43,864 nt of DNA from Micavibrio sp. UBA6139. Its GTDB lineage: Bacteria > Pseudomonadota > Alphaproteobacteria > Micavibrionales > Micavibrionaceae. How positions within the stretch are numbered: position 1 is the stretch's first letter; every line of letters begins with the position of its first letter. The stretch lies in NCBI GenBank assembly GCA_002423285.1, contig DIVF01000027.1:1-43864 (forward strand), given 5' to 3'. Shown here one piece after another: positions 15,499 to 23,831 of the stretch. A model generated the notes under the pieces. The model saw only the letters and a list, made by a program, of their open reading frames with translations, was not told where the DNA came from and ran no database searches. Both the position numbers and the translations under genes were made by a program.

Positions 15499-17265
15499 AT
15501 GAGCAAGAAACCTGCAATACCCCACACACCGACATTAAAACTGATTAAACGCCTGGTGGGCGTTTATTTGCGCCCTTATTTCCGCATGTTGAGTGCGGCG
15601 ATGGCGTTTATGCTGTTTGGTGCGGCGATGACGGCGGGTTTTGCGGTGTTGATGGAACCGGTCATGGACAAGGTTCTGGTCGGTAAAAACGCCAGCCTGA
15701 TTTTGCCCTTTGGTCTAGCGATTGCGCTGTGTTTTACCTTAAGCGGCCTTGCCACCTACGCCCACACCGTTTTGATGAATAAATTGGGCCAGAATATCGT
15801 GTCGGATATTCAGCGTGACCTGTTCGCGCGGTTTATGATTTTGGATCTGGCGTTCTTTCACAAAAACCCCAGTGGTCAGTTGCTCTCGCGGGTTGTCAAC
15901 GATGTCAGCGTGATGCGCAACGCCGTGGCCGACAGCTTAACCGGCATCGGGCGCAGCCTTTTAACGCTGATCTTGCTGGTCGGTGTCATGTTTTATCAGG
16001 ATGCAAGGCTGGCGGTGATAGCCTTTACGGTGTTCCCGATTGCCGCGTTCTGTGTCGCCTATCTGGGCCGCCGTTTGCGCCGCTTGTCTGGCAATATTCA
16101 AGATGAAATTGCATCCTTGTCCGATCAATTGTCGCAAACCTTCAACGGCATCCGTCAGGTCAAGGCCTATGGCATGGAAGAGTACGAGAATAAACGCGCC
16201 GGGACCGCCATCAACAATGTTCGCCGCCTGATTTTAAAGGCTGTGCGTCTAGGAACGCTTTCGACCCCCATTAACGAGGCACTGGTTGGTCTGGCCCTGT
16301 GCGGGATGATTGTTTATGGCGGCTTCCAGATTATGGCGGGCAACGCGACGGTGGGGTCGCTGATTTCGTTTATTACGGCGTTCTCGCTGGCCTATGAACC
16401 GATCAAGCGTCTGGCCAAGTTGAACAACACCTTGCAAATGGGCCTTGGTGCTGCGGACCGTGTTTTCGCCATGATGGATACGATGCCAAGCATTACCAAT
16501 AAACTGGATGCGCGGAGTTTGGATGAGGGCAGCACGCCGGAAATTCGCCTGAACAACGTCACCTTCTCCTATGACGGGGCGGATCGCCCTGCGTTGGACG
16601 GGGTGACGCTTGTCGCGCCAGCCGGGAAGGTCACCGCGCTGGTTGGCCCATCGGGTGGTGGTAAATCCACCATCATGAATTTGATCCCGCGTTTTTATGA
16701 CGTGGCTTTGGGCAATGTTCTGGTCAACGGGGCTGATATTCGTGACCTGACACTGGAATCCTTGCGCGCCAATATTGCGCTGGTGTCGCAAGACATCACC
16801 ATTTTTGATGATACCGCCCGCGCCAACATCGCCTATGGCCGCGCTGATGCCACGGAAGAGGAAATCATTGCGGCGGCCTGCGCGGCGGAGGCAGATTTGT
16901 TTATTCGCGCCATGCCGCAGGGCTATGACACGCGCCTTGGTGAAAACGGTGTGAACCTTTCCGGCGGCCAACGCCAGCGTATTTCTATCGCCCGCGCCAT
17001 ATTGCGCGATGCGCCGATTTTATTGCTGGATGAAGCAACATCCGCCCTTGATACGGAATCCGAACAGGCGATCCAGAAATCCTTTGCCCGGTTGCAAGAG
17101 GGCCGCACCACACTGGTCATCGCCCACCGCCTGTCCACGGTTCAAAACGCTGACCAGATCATTGTTCTGGATCGGGGCCAGATCGTGGAGCAGGGACGTC
17201 ATGATGATTTAATCGCCAAGCAAGGTTTATATGCCCGCATGTATCAGGCGGGTTTAAGGGAATAG
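15499..17265 (+). CDS. msbA: MsbA-like ABC exporter (TMD-NBD fusion)
   Basis: A 588-residue half-transporter that should dimerise in the inner membrane and flip lipid-linked or hydrophobic substrates; the best match in style is MsbA, the lipid A-core flippase. Residues ~25-310 contain six transmembrane helices; the nucleotide-binding domain has Walker A GPSGGGKST near residue 382, Q-loop LVSQDITIFDD, signature LSGGQRQR, Walker B ILLLDEATSALD and the switch histidine in IAHRLSTV. All catalytic motifs are intact. The helix 'NDVSVMRNAVADSL' and the extended X-loop region are typical of type IV exporters. It is followed after five bases by an alpha/beta hydrolase gene. MsbA versus another lipid exporter cannot be settled by motif reading alone. 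Confidence 0.88.
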   Translation: MSKKPAIPHTPTLKLIKRLVGVYLRPYFRMLSAAMAFMLFGAAMTAGFAVLMEPVMDKVLVGKNASLILPFGLAIALCFTLSGLATYAHTVLMNKLGQNIVSDIQRDLFARFMILDLAFFHKNPSGQLLSRVVNDVSVMRNAVADSLTGIGRSLLTLILLVGVMFYQDARLAVIAFTVFPIAAFCVAYLGRRLRRLSGNIQDEIASLSDQLSQTFNGIRQVKAYGMEEYENKRAGTAINNVRRLILKAVRLGTLSTPINEALVGLALCGMIVYGGFQIMAGNATVGSLISFITAFSLAYEPIKRLAKLNNTLQMGLGAADRVFAMMDTMPSITNKLDARSLDEGSTPEIRLNNVTFSYDGADRPALDGVTLVAPAGKVTALVGPSGGGKSTIMNLIPRFYDVALGNVLVNGADIRDLTLESLRANIALVSQDITIFDDTARANIAYGRADATEEEIIAAACAAEADLFIRAMPQGYDTRLGENGVNLSGGQRQRISIARAILRDAPILLLDEATSALDTESEQAIQKSFARLQEGRTTLVIAHRLSTVQNADQIIVLDRGQIVEQGRHDDLIAKQGLYARMYQAGLRE

Positions 17266-17270
17266 GATCC

Positions 17271-18122
17271 ATGACATTTTCGACCGGAAAAATCGTTTAT
17301 AACCGCCGCAGAGTGTTGAACATGATTTTTTCATTCCTGTTCGTTTATGCAACCTTGTTGCTGTTCTTGTTCTTCAATCAGCGCGGCTTTATATACTACC
17401 CCGGCAAGGAATTAATGACTTTGGCCGAAGCAGGTGTGCCTGAAATGCAGGTCATTACTGTTTTGCCCGAAGGCATGACGGAATCTATCCAAGGGTGGTA
17501 TGGCCGCCCATCTGATCCATCAAAACCGGTTCTTCTTTATTTCCACGGTAATGGCGGCGGGATCGATATTCGCACCGGGCGCATTAAACCGCTGCTGGAG
17601 CAGGGTTACGGTGTTTTGCTGGCGGAATATCGTGGTTATGGCGGCAACCCCGGAAAACCAACTGAGAAGGGGCTTTACGCCGATGCGGAGGCCTATTTCA
17701 AATGGCTGACAACACAGGAACTGATCAATGAAGACCGTATTGTTGTGTACGGGGAATCTTTGGGCACGGGGGTTGCAACCTATCTGGCGTCCAAGCATTG
17801 GAATATTCGTGGCGTTATTCTGGATGCGCCGTTTACAGCCTTGACGGATGTGGCGCAGGCAAGCATGTGGATTGTGCCAATGAAGTTTTTAATGTTGGAC
17901 CGGTATTCCAGTATCAAGCGCATTCAGTCCGTTAATTCTCCCTTGTTGATTATGCATGGGGCGCGTGACCGGGTTGTGCCTGTGCGCCTGGGCAAGAAAT
18001 TATTCGCAGCTGCCAATGAGCCAAAGGAATTTAAACTGTTCCCAACCGGCGGACATAGCGATTTATATGAATTTGGCGCAGGTGAGGCCGTTGTTGAATT
18101 TTTGAAGAAATCACCCCAATAG
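17271..18122 (+). CDS. membrane-anchored alpha/beta hydrolase (Bem46/ABHD13-like)
   Basis: A 283-residue protein with one N-terminal transmembrane helix (about residues 17-35, FSFLFVYATLLLFLFF) and a serine hydrolase domain outside it. The oxyanion region is YFHGNGGG, the nucleophile elbow is YGESLGTG, the acid is in HGARDRVVPV and the histidine in TGGHSDLYEF, so the catalytic triad is complete. This arrangement matches Bem46/YfhR-type hydrolases, whose substrates are mostly unknown. The start codon lies five bases after the ABC exporter stop, preceded by AGGA, and the two genes are probably one transcript with the DUF192 gene that follows 19 nt later. Confidence 0.86.
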   Translation: MTFSTGKIVYNRRRVLNMIFSFLFVYATLLLFLFFNQRGFIYYPGKELMTLAEAGVPEMQVITVLPEGMTESIQGWYGRPSDPSKPVLLYFHGNGGGIDIRTGRIKPLLEQGYGVLLAEYRGYGGNPGKPTEKGLYADAEAYFKWLTTQELINEDRIVVYGESLGTGVATYLASKHWNIRGVILDAPFTALTDVAQASMWIVPMKFLMLDRYSSIKRIQSVNSPLLIMHGARDRVVPVRLGKKLFAAANEPKEFKLFPTGGHSDLYEFGAGEAVVEFLKKSPQ

Positions 18123-18141
18123 AAGACAGAAGGGTAATGTG

Positions 18142-18639
18142 ATGAAGCATTTCGTGTTGATGATGGCCGTAATTTTATTCGCTGTGCCGGGATGCCGGGC
18201 AGAAGAGACTGTTGATGCCGCGCCCGCGCCAGCGATTGAAAAACTGATTGTTGAAAAATCAGATGGCACAAAACACGAATTCACAGTTGAGATGGCCACA
18301 ACGCCAGAGACCCGCACGATTGGTTTGATGTTCCGCAAATCAATGGCGCCAGATGCCGGGATGTTGTTTGTTTTTGAACAAGAAGAGCGACGCGCATTCT
18401 GGATGAAGAATACTTTGATCCCGCTTGATATGGTGTTCATCAGGAAGGATGGGGTCATCGACAGCATTCACGCCAACGCTATTCCCCATGATGAAACCCC
18501 GGCCCCGTCCAAGGGGGCAGCCCTCGGTGTTCTGGAAATTAACGGCGGGCGGGCAGCGGAACTTGGGATAAAACCGGGTGATATAATTCATCATAATTCT
18601 TTCGGTAATCCACTTGCACAACCTGCGCCAATACATTAA
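18142..18639 (+). CDS. DUF192 family exported protein
   Basis: A 165-residue protein with an N-terminal export signal ending VPGCRAEE; the cysteine after the hydrophobic core could make it a lipoprotein. The DUF192 domain shows its landmarks: TPETRTIGLMFRKSM, GMLFVFEQEERRAFWMKNT and LIPLDMVFI, then IPHDETPAP. Function of the family is not established. The ATG at 18142 is preferred to the GTG just before it because AGGG then has a seven-base spacing. It probably closes the msbA-hydrolase transcript; tRNA-Pro follows 19 nt later. Confidence 0.88.
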   Translation: MKHFVLMMAVILFAVPGCRAEETVDAAPAPAIEKLIVEKSDGTKHEFTVEMATTPETRTIGLMFRKSMAPDAGMLFVFEQEERRAFWMKNTLIPLDMVFIRKDGVIDSIHANAIPHDETPAPSKGAALGVLEINGGRAAELGIKPGDIIHHNSFGNPLAQPAPIH

Positions 18640-18657
18640 AAGAGCACTCAAGAATGT

Positions 18658-18734
<77 letters not shown>

Positions 18735-18758
18735 TTTTTAAACCTTACGGGGACTTCC

Positions 18759-19067
18759 ATGAAAGTTCGCATTTTCCAACCCAGCAAAAACGCCATGCAA
18801 TCTGGCCGCGGTAACGTGGGCAAGAATTGGGTTTTGGAATATGAGGTTGAAACCCGCCGCCAGCCAGAACCTTTGATGGGCTGGACTGAATCGGGCGATA
18901 CATTGAATCAGGTCCGCCTCAAGTTTCAAACCGCAGAAGATGCCGTTGCCTATGCCACGGCAAAGGGTTGGGATTACAGCGTTTCGACCACGCAGGAACG
19001 CCGCGTTGTTCCGCGCAACTATACAGACAACTTCAAATACATTCCGCCGGAAGATAAATCGGCCTGA
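18759..19067 (+). CDS. NDUFS4-type accessory subunit of respiratory complex I
   Basis: A 102-residue protein of the 'ETC complex I subunit conserved region' family (NDUFS4, the 18-kDa AQDQ subunit of mitochondria). In alphaproteobacteria it is a supernumerary subunit of NADH:quinone oxidoreductase on the cytoplasmic arm, near the FMN-binding module. Landmarks are VRIFQPSKNAMQSG at the start, WVLEYE, then PLMGWTESGDTLNQVRLKF and a closing AYATAKGWDY. Length and order match the family. The ATG is preceded by ACGGGGAC. It lies alone between two tRNA genes, away from the main nuo operon, as is common for this gene. Its presence is a good sign of alphaproteobacterial origin. Confidence 0.93.
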   Translation: MKVRIFQPSKNAMQSGRGNVGKNWVLEYEVETRRQPEPLMGWTESGDTLNQVRLKFQTAEDAVAYATAKGWDYSVSTTQERRVVPRNYTDNFKYIPPEDKSA

Positions 19068-19096
19068 TTTAGGCCTGTTTGTTTTGGGCTTCTTAA

Positions 19097-19173
19097 GGCC
19101 CCGTAGCTCAACTGGATAGAGCATCCGCCTTCTAAGCGGACGGTTGTAGGTTCGATTCCTACCGGGGTCGCCA
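19097..19173 (+). tRNA. tRNA-Arg (UCU)
   Basis: A 77-nt cloverleaf: acceptor GGCCCCG pairs with CGGGGTC (one G-U), D arm GCTCAACTGGATAGAGC, anticodon stem-loop TCCGC-CTTCTAA-GCGGA with anticodon TCT, T arm GGTTCGATTCC, and encoded CCA (19171-19173). Confidence 0.97.
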
Positions 19174-19200
19174 TTATTCTCCATGATTTCATTATCGATG

Positions 19201-19287
19201 CTGTCATCCCCGCGAAGGCGGGGATCCGGAGCTATTGGCTCCATCGAGGTTATTCCCCTGGATCCCCGGTCGAGCCGGGGATGACAG
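19201..19287. repeat. REP-like palindromic intergenic element
   Basis: An 87-bp imperfect palindrome starting CTGTCATCCCCG and ending CGGGGATGACAG, with inner arms GGGGATCC / GGATCCCC. Elements with this TGTCATCCCCG...GGGGATCC signature are common in intergenic regions of many alphaproteobacterial genomes and are likely non-autonomous repeats. It sits 27 nt after tRNA-Arg and may also stop transcription. No other copy lies in this window. Confidence 0.75.
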
Positions 19288-19304
19288 AAATTATGAGGGT
19301 ATTT

Positions 19305-19358
19305 GCCGTTTGCACAAAAAAAGGTCCGGAGACCTTGTGGGTGCTCCGGACAAACGGC
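19305..19358 (-). terminator. intrinsic terminator with competing hairpin
   Basis: On the minus strand AAGGTC-TCCG-GACCTT (19336-19321) runs into seven Us (19322-19316), a good intrinsic terminator. The upstream RNA segment GTCCGGAG (19351-19344) is complementary to CTCCGGAC (19331-19324), which would break both arms of the terminator, and GCCGTTTG/CAAACGGC (19358-19351, 19312-19305) encloses the whole. This is an attenuator-like layout. The nearest minus-strand gene upstream is the sulfurtransferase, ending about 330 nt away, and no minus-strand gene follows, so it may simply end that transcript or a small RNA. Confidence 0.55.
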
Positions 19359-19669
19359 GGTAATAGAGGGTGTGTACATTCTTTATATGCCAATACCGGA
19401 TCATACGCAATAGAAAAAGATCGAATTTGACGCTTTTTCTATCAATTTAAGTCAATATAGGATCATTCAAGAATAATCATCCTCGTTCTAAAGATAAGAC
19501 AAACAAAACAGAGTTGTTTTTTGTATCTGTAATAATTAACACAGTTATAGATGATTATTTATTGTCTTTATTACCGAGGTTCCTTTACTTGTTTACTATA
19601 AATTAACTTCGATATTGTTCTGGATGTGACAGATATTCTGTATCCCGCAGCGCACGTTATTGGGGCCGA
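19359..19669. other. AT-rich gene-free stretch
   Basis: About 310 nt, clearly more AT-rich than its surroundings, without a credible open frame on either strand. It contains an 8-bp inverted repeat (AGAAAAAG ... CTTTTTCT, around 19411-19440) and an imperfect one near 19464-19480 (GGATCATTCAAGAATAATC). It lies downstream of the sulfurtransferase gene. A small RNA ending at the 19316-19336 terminator is possible but not shown. Confidence 0.35.
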
Positions 19670-20509
19670 TTAGGCAAAATTCTTGCCTGGCCCGGTCTCA
19701 ATCGGCAGGTTTAATGCCGGGGTGGCCCATTCGGACCATGACCCATCATAAACAGCCGTATTTTCGTAGCCTGATTCGTACAAGGCCAGTGCAAGCACAC
19801 AGGCGGTGACGCCGCTGCCGCAGCTGGCAATCACTGTGCGGTCTTTGTTCTGCGCCATGGTGGCGATGCGTGGGTCATTCACCCGCAATTGCCCGGTGCC
19901 CGGATCAATTAAGGTTGGAAAGGGGATGTTATAGCTGCCCGGGATATGCCCCGATTGCAGGCCGGGGCGAATATCGGCGGCTGTGCCAGTGAAGCGTTCC
20001 GCGCCGCGCGCATCGATGATGGCGACATCGCTGCGGGCGATGCTGCCTAACACCGTCTGGCGTGAGGCCAGCAGGGCAGGATTGAATGTTGCGGTATAGG
20101 TTTTCGCTTCTGGCGCCTTCGGTGGGGTGTGTTCGATCGGCAGCCCCAGCGCGTGCCACAGCGGCATGCCGCCATTTAAAACCCGCACTGATTTATGCTC
20201 GAAACAGCGGAACATCCACCACGCCCGCGCGGCGGCCATTGCCATGCCGGATTGATCGTAGATCACCACATCATCTTCATTGCTGATACCAAGGTCACCA
20301 ATTGCGGCTGCGAAATCTGCTTCCGTGGGCAGCATATGGGGCAGGGGGGTGGACTGGTCGCTGATGGCGTCAATATCAAACAGCACGGCATTGCCGATGC
20401 GAGCTTGAGCGTGAAATTCGGGAACAGCCGGATAGCTGGCATCCACCAGTTTCAATGATGGTGAAGCAAACAGGGCATACAGGTCTTGCGGCGAGATCAA
20501 AGCGGACAT
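19670..20509 (-). CDS. sseA: 3-mercaptopyruvate/thiosulfate sulfurtransferase
   Basis: A 279-residue cytosolic protein with two rhodanese domains (about 5-125 and 150-275). The first is the inactive copy; the second carries the active-site loop CGSGVTAC with Cys230, and the CGSG(V/I)T form is the one typical of mercaptopyruvate sulfurtransferase, which moves sulfur from 3-mercaptopyruvate to an acceptor such as cyanide or a thiol. Other landmarks are IIDARGAERFTG and GHIPGSYNIPF before the loop and YDGSWSEWA after it. Length is usual. No strong ribosome binding site precedes the ATG. It is downstream of, and in the same direction as, the S41 protease gene, but a strong terminator at 20606-20652 separates the two. 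Confidence 0.93.
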   Translation of the reverse strand: MSALISPQDLYALFASPSLKLVDASYPAVPEFHAQARIGNAVLFDIDAISDQSTPLPHMLPTEADFAAAIGDLGISNEDDVVIYDQSGMAMAAARAWWMFRCFEHKSVRVLNGGMPLWHALGLPIEHTPPKAPEAKTYTATFNPALLASRQTVLGSIARSDVAIIDARGAERFTGTAADIRPGLQSGHIPGSYNIPFPTLIDPGTGQLRVNDPRIATMAQNKDRTVIASCGSGVTACVLALALYESGYENTAVYDGSWSEWATPALNLPIETGPGKNFA

Positions 20510-20605
20510 GATGGGGCTTTCGTTATGATAGCGGTGGGGGCGGCGCGTTGGCGTTTAATCAGTTTAGGCAGGGCGGGTAAAGTTTCAAGAGGCTGTCCTT
20601 CCATG

Positions 20606-20652
20606 AAAAACGCCCGCCCGACGGTCATTGAGACCAGCGGGCGGGCGTTTTG
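20606..20652 (-). terminator. intrinsic terminator after the S41 protease gene
   Basis: A long GC-rich hairpin: AACGCCCGCCCG (20609-20620) pairs perfectly with CGGGCGGGCGTT (20638-20649), with GGTC/GACC pairing inside the loop, and the minus-strand transcript ends in a U-run (plus strand AAAAA at 20606-20610). It starts 10 nt past the protease stop codon. Confidence 0.92.
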
Positions 20653-20661
20653 AAAGAAGTC

Positions 20662-22191
20662 TTAGGGGCGTGGTGCTGCGATGGCGGGTTTTGCCGGGGC
20701 AACATAAGGGCCGCTGACCGTATATTGTGACTGGTTGCGCAATGTTTCCACGGCGCAGATCAGTTCAAAGTCAGCCTTGCCACCACGTGGGCGTTGCAGT
20801 TCTTTTGGAACGCTGACCGGTGTTGGGTTTTCAATCGGCGCACAGGTCGATTTGATCTGTGTTGTGTCTTGAACCAGCGCCTTGTTTTCCAGCGTGTTGG
20901 CCATGTCGGCTTCGCGGGTGATTTTCGGTGCCTTTGGATCAACGGGTGCCACATACAAAATGTCTGGCGTAATGCCGTTGTTCTGGATGGAGCGGCCCAG
21001 CGGGCTGTAATACCCACCTGTGGTGATTTTCAGGGCATCGCCCATCGGCAACGGCATCACTTGCTGAACCGTGCCCTTACCAAAGGATTGAGTCCCCAGA
21101 ACGATGGCGCGTTTATGGTCTTGCAAGGCACCTGCGGTCAGTTCTGATGCGGAGGCAGAGCCTTCATTCATCAAAATAATGATGCGTTTGCCATTGGTGA
21201 TGTCACCCGGTGTTGCGCGTGCTATCTGGGTGTCTTTCGGGTTGCGACCGCGCATAGACACTGTGACATCTTTGCTGTCCAGCAGGTCATCAATGATCTG
21301 TGTTGCCATGTGGACGTAGCCACCGCCGTTATAACGCAAATCCAAAATAACCGAATTCATGCCCGGGTTTTTGTTTTGCAGGTCCGTGATGTGTTTTCTC
21401 AGTTCGCTCGCGGAGCCTTGATGCGCGAACGTGGCCAGTTGCACATAGGCAATGTCGTTCCCGATCATGCGGCTGCGCACGGGTTTAGATTCAACAACGC
21501 CACGGGTCACAGAGATCGGGAATGGCTTTGCCACGTTCGGGCGTTCAATCGTGACCGTCGCAGTTGTTCCTTCTTCGCCACGCAGGGTGTTTAAGGCTTC
21601 TTCTTCTGTCATCTCAGAAACAGGCTTGCCATCGATATGGGTGATGACGTCATCGGCCTTGAATCCGGCCTTTTCTGCAGGACCACCTTCGATGGGTTCA
21701 ATCACAACCAGCTTGCCGCTTGAACGGTCCAGCATGACGCCAACGCCAACGAATGCGCCGGACATGCTTTCCTGAAAACTCTTGAATTCTTTTGCGGTCA
21801 GGTAGGCGGAGTGCGGGTCGAGTTCCTTCAAAACGCCGTTGATTGCGGCGCTGATCATTTTTTCGGCGTCTTGTGTTTTTGCTTCATCGACATGCAAGGC
21901 GCGAATGCCCTCCATCAGGTTGACCAGATATCTGGCCTGTGACATGCGGTTGTTTTTAAATTCGTCAAGCATCGCGGCGGACAATTCTTCCGGTGTCATG
22001 CTGTTTATAATTTCTTCTGGTGTTGGCTTTGCTGGCGCTTTTTGCTCTTGTGCCGGACTGTTCACAAGCACCGGGGTGGTTGATTGCACAGGCGCATCAT
22101 TCGCGGTCGCGCAACCTGTGCCAAGGGCGAAAGAAACGCCAAGGAATGTCGCGGAAAGATAGCCTTTAAGTTTTTTATTGGTGATGTTCAT
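20662..22191 (-). CDS. ctpA: S41-family C-terminal processing protease
   Basis: A 509-residue periplasmic serine protease of the Ctp/Prc family, which trims or degrades envelope proteins from their C-termini. The N-terminus is a lipoprotein-like signal (FLGVSFALGTGC). After a proline-rich linker comes a helical region, then a PDZ domain starting GAFVGVGVMLDRSSG (about residues 140-230) and the S41 core: LRYNGGGYVHMA, the serine in NEGSASASELTAG near residue 347 and the lysine in GTQSFGKGTVQ near 372, which form the Ser-Lys dyad. The C-terminal ~100 residues are proline-rich and variable. The enzyme looks complete. It is followed by a strong terminator and preceded by its own spacer, so it is probably a single-gene unit. 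Confidence 0.93.
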   Translation of the reverse strand: MNITNKKLKGYLSATFLGVSFALGTGCATANDAPVQSTTPVLVNSPAQEQKAPAKPTPEEIINSMTPEELSAAMLDEFKNNRMSQARYLVNLMEGIRALHVDEAKTQDAEKMISAAINGVLKELDPHSAYLTAKEFKSFQESMSGAFVGVGVMLDRSSGKLVVIEPIEGGPAEKAGFKADDVITHIDGKPVSEMTEEEALNTLRGEEGTTATVTIERPNVAKPFPISVTRGVVESKPVRSRMIGNDIAYVQLATFAHQGSASELRKHITDLQNKNPGMNSVILDLRYNGGGYVHMATQIIDDLLDSKDVTVSMRGRNPKDTQIARATPGDITNGKRIIILMNEGSASASELTAGALQDHKRAIVLGTQSFGKGTVQQVMPLPMGDALKITTGGYYSPLGRSIQNNGITPDILYVAPVDPKAPKITREADMANTLENKALVQDTTQIKSTCAPIENPTPVSVPKELQRPRGGKADFELICAVETLRNQSQYTVSGPYVAPAKPAIAAPRP

Positions 22192-22303
22192 GATGGGGTC
22201 CCTGTTTTTACTTATTTTTTTATGTCTGTATGGGACGCTATCATTGAACTGAAAATTATGTCAAGGCTGCCTCGGGAGCATCCTAAAATCTTAAGAGCAG
22301 CCA

Positions 22304-22333
22304 ATAAAAAACCCCCGAATTCTGGGGGTTTTG
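22304..22333 (-). terminator. intrinsic terminator after the TerD-like gene
   Basis: Hairpin AAAACCCCC-GAATTCT-GGGGGTTTT at about 22306-22332, with A- and U-rich flanks on both sides, 12 nt beyond the stop codon of the double-TerD gene. It could act in either direction. Confidence 0.85.
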
Positions 22334-22344
22334 TTATTTTCAGC

Positions 22345-23550
22345 TTAGTTGAGATAGGGGGCAAGGGCCTGGCCCCAATCCTCAATGCCTGCGGTATTAA
22401 TATACCGCGTAATATTGTGCAAAACCCACCCATCGGGGGTTCGCTTCACGCGGGCAAAGATATAGGCGTTGTTGTTTCCGCCTTGATCGAATGTCACATC
22501 CAATTGGACGCGGCCCGACATCCCATCAAACAGGCGAATATGGGGGCTATAGATTTCACCCAGCGTATGCTCGCTCTTCATGTCCACAACGAAGACAACA
22601 TGGTGGATGTCTTCGGGCAGGTTCGCCAGCTCGACAAAAATTTGTTCATCATCACCCGCGCCCACACCTGATGTATCATCACCGGAATGATAGACTGCCC
22701 CCGATTCATCAACCGCATGTTCGGCAAGGCTGGTGACGTAATCGTAATATTCACCGTCCGCATCATACATCAAACAGGTCAGATCAAGATCAAAGGTTGC
22801 GCTGTTGATGCCTTTTCTTTCATTGAGCTTGTCAGACAAGCGATGCTTCTCACCGCGTTCATCCCAGCTGAGCCCGCACACAATCCGGTGCATGGCTTGT
22901 TTGGTGTAATAGAGCGGGGCATGTTCGTTTTGTTTCGGTGTAATCGGCATATTGGCGCGTTTTTCTTCCAAACCAGCCTTATCCGGCATGTGGTCGATCA
23001 GAACGCGTTCCCATTCTGGAACACTGTGGCCTTCCGGATATTCATTGATAACGTGCAGCGTCCAGCCGCTGGGGTTGCGGTCTAAACGGATGAAGATAAA
23101 AGACCGTGCATTGGCACCTTGTTTACTATCCAGCGTGACGTGCAGCATATCGCGTGAGTCAACGCCCTTTGACAGGCGCATAGATGGGTTGATGATATTG
23201 CCGAATGTATGTTCGCTTTGTAATTCCACGCCCAGAAAAATATGGTGAATGCTTTGCGGAATAGCGAACAGGTCGAGCGTGACACGCTCATCATCATGAC
23301 TGTCTGCGCCGTTTTCATCATCACCGGAGTGATAAATACTGCCCGCCGCATTATTCTTGATTCCGTCCTTACCCGAAATAACCGAGATAAACCGGCCAAA
23401 TTCATCATAGGTCGCATAAATCAAATCCAGATCCGCATGCCCGGTCGAATCCTCAACAGGGTCCCACCGCAACCCGCAATGCAGTTTTTGAACATCGGTA
23501 TAGCCAAGCAGATGGCCATCTTTATTGATCGTGAAGGAGGCTTGCAGCAT
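22345..23550 (-). CDS. double TerD-domain protein (stress/tellurite-type)
   Basis: A 401-residue protein with two TerD-like domains in tandem. Each has the family's calcium-binding signature: YHSGDDENGADSHDDERV near residue 75-90, with IPQSIHHIFLGV after it, and YHSGDDTSGVGAGDDEQI followed by LPEDIHHVVFVV in the second half. TerD proteins bind Ca2+ and belong to a chemical-stress or phage-resistance system at the cytoplasmic membrane face, but their biochemical role is unclear. I prefer the ATG at 23550 to the longer GTG start at 23607, because the domain begins right after it (MLQASFTINKDG) as in other TerD proteins, although the longer start also has a poorly spaced AAGGA. No other ter gene is nearby. 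Confidence 0.85.
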   Translation of the reverse strand: MLQASFTINKDGHLLGYTDVQKLHCGLRWDPVEDSTGHADLDLIYATYDEFGRFISVISGKDGIKNNAAGSIYHSGDDENGADSHDDERVTLDLFAIPQSIHHIFLGVELQSEHTFGNIINPSMRLSKGVDSRDMLHVTLDSKQGANARSFIFIRLDRNPSGWTLHVINEYPEGHSVPEWERVLIDHMPDKAGLEEKRANMPITPKQNEHAPLYYTKQAMHRIVCGLSWDERGEKHRLSDKLNERKGINSATFDLDLTCLMYDADGEYYDYVTSLAEHAVDESGAVYHSGDDTSGVGAGDDEQIFVELANLPEDIHHVVFVVDMKSEHTLGEIYSPHIRLFDGMSGRVQLDVTFDQGGNNNAYIFARVKRTPDGWVLHNITRYINTAGIEDWGQALAPYLN

Positions 23551-23682
23551 GGGAATGAAAACCTTTTGCGTGGGCGAGTGAGAAAACGTGCATGTCCTTT
23601 TTACCACGAAATTGTTGCAAAAGATTAATAGGATTTACGCTTGATTTTCATAATATGAAAAATGAGATTTATGCACAGTAGA

Positions 23683-23731
23683 ACTAGCCTAAAAGCCGAA
23701 GAAACATATTGAATTTGGTTTATAGGCTAGT
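23683..23731 (+). promoter_or_regulatory. inverted repeat upstream of the pse operon
   Basis: ACTAGCCTA (23683-23691) and TAGGCTAGT (23723-23731) form a perfect 9-bp inverted repeat separated by 31 nt, 100-150 nt before pseB. It may be an operator pair or a hairpin in the leader. No convincing -35/-10 pair could be assigned in this region. Confidence 0.4.
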
Positions 23732-23831
23732 AAACTCGCCGCAAGCAATTTTCCCATAAGATTTTTTTTCTATCGCTCTTCCTGGGGAAGCAGAACCAAC
23801 CTCAATCACGATAAGAAATGGCTGAAGCTCT

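Noticed and set aside
16249..16971. 240-codon open frame on the minus strand
   Set aside because: Opposite strand of the MsbA-like gene; no protein-family signal.
18738..19379. 213-codon open frame on the minus strand
   Set aside because: It runs antisense through tRNA-Arg, the NDUFS4-like gene and the REP-like repeat; the fragment 'GDPGRNRTYNRPLRR' is a well-known artefact of translated tRNA genes.
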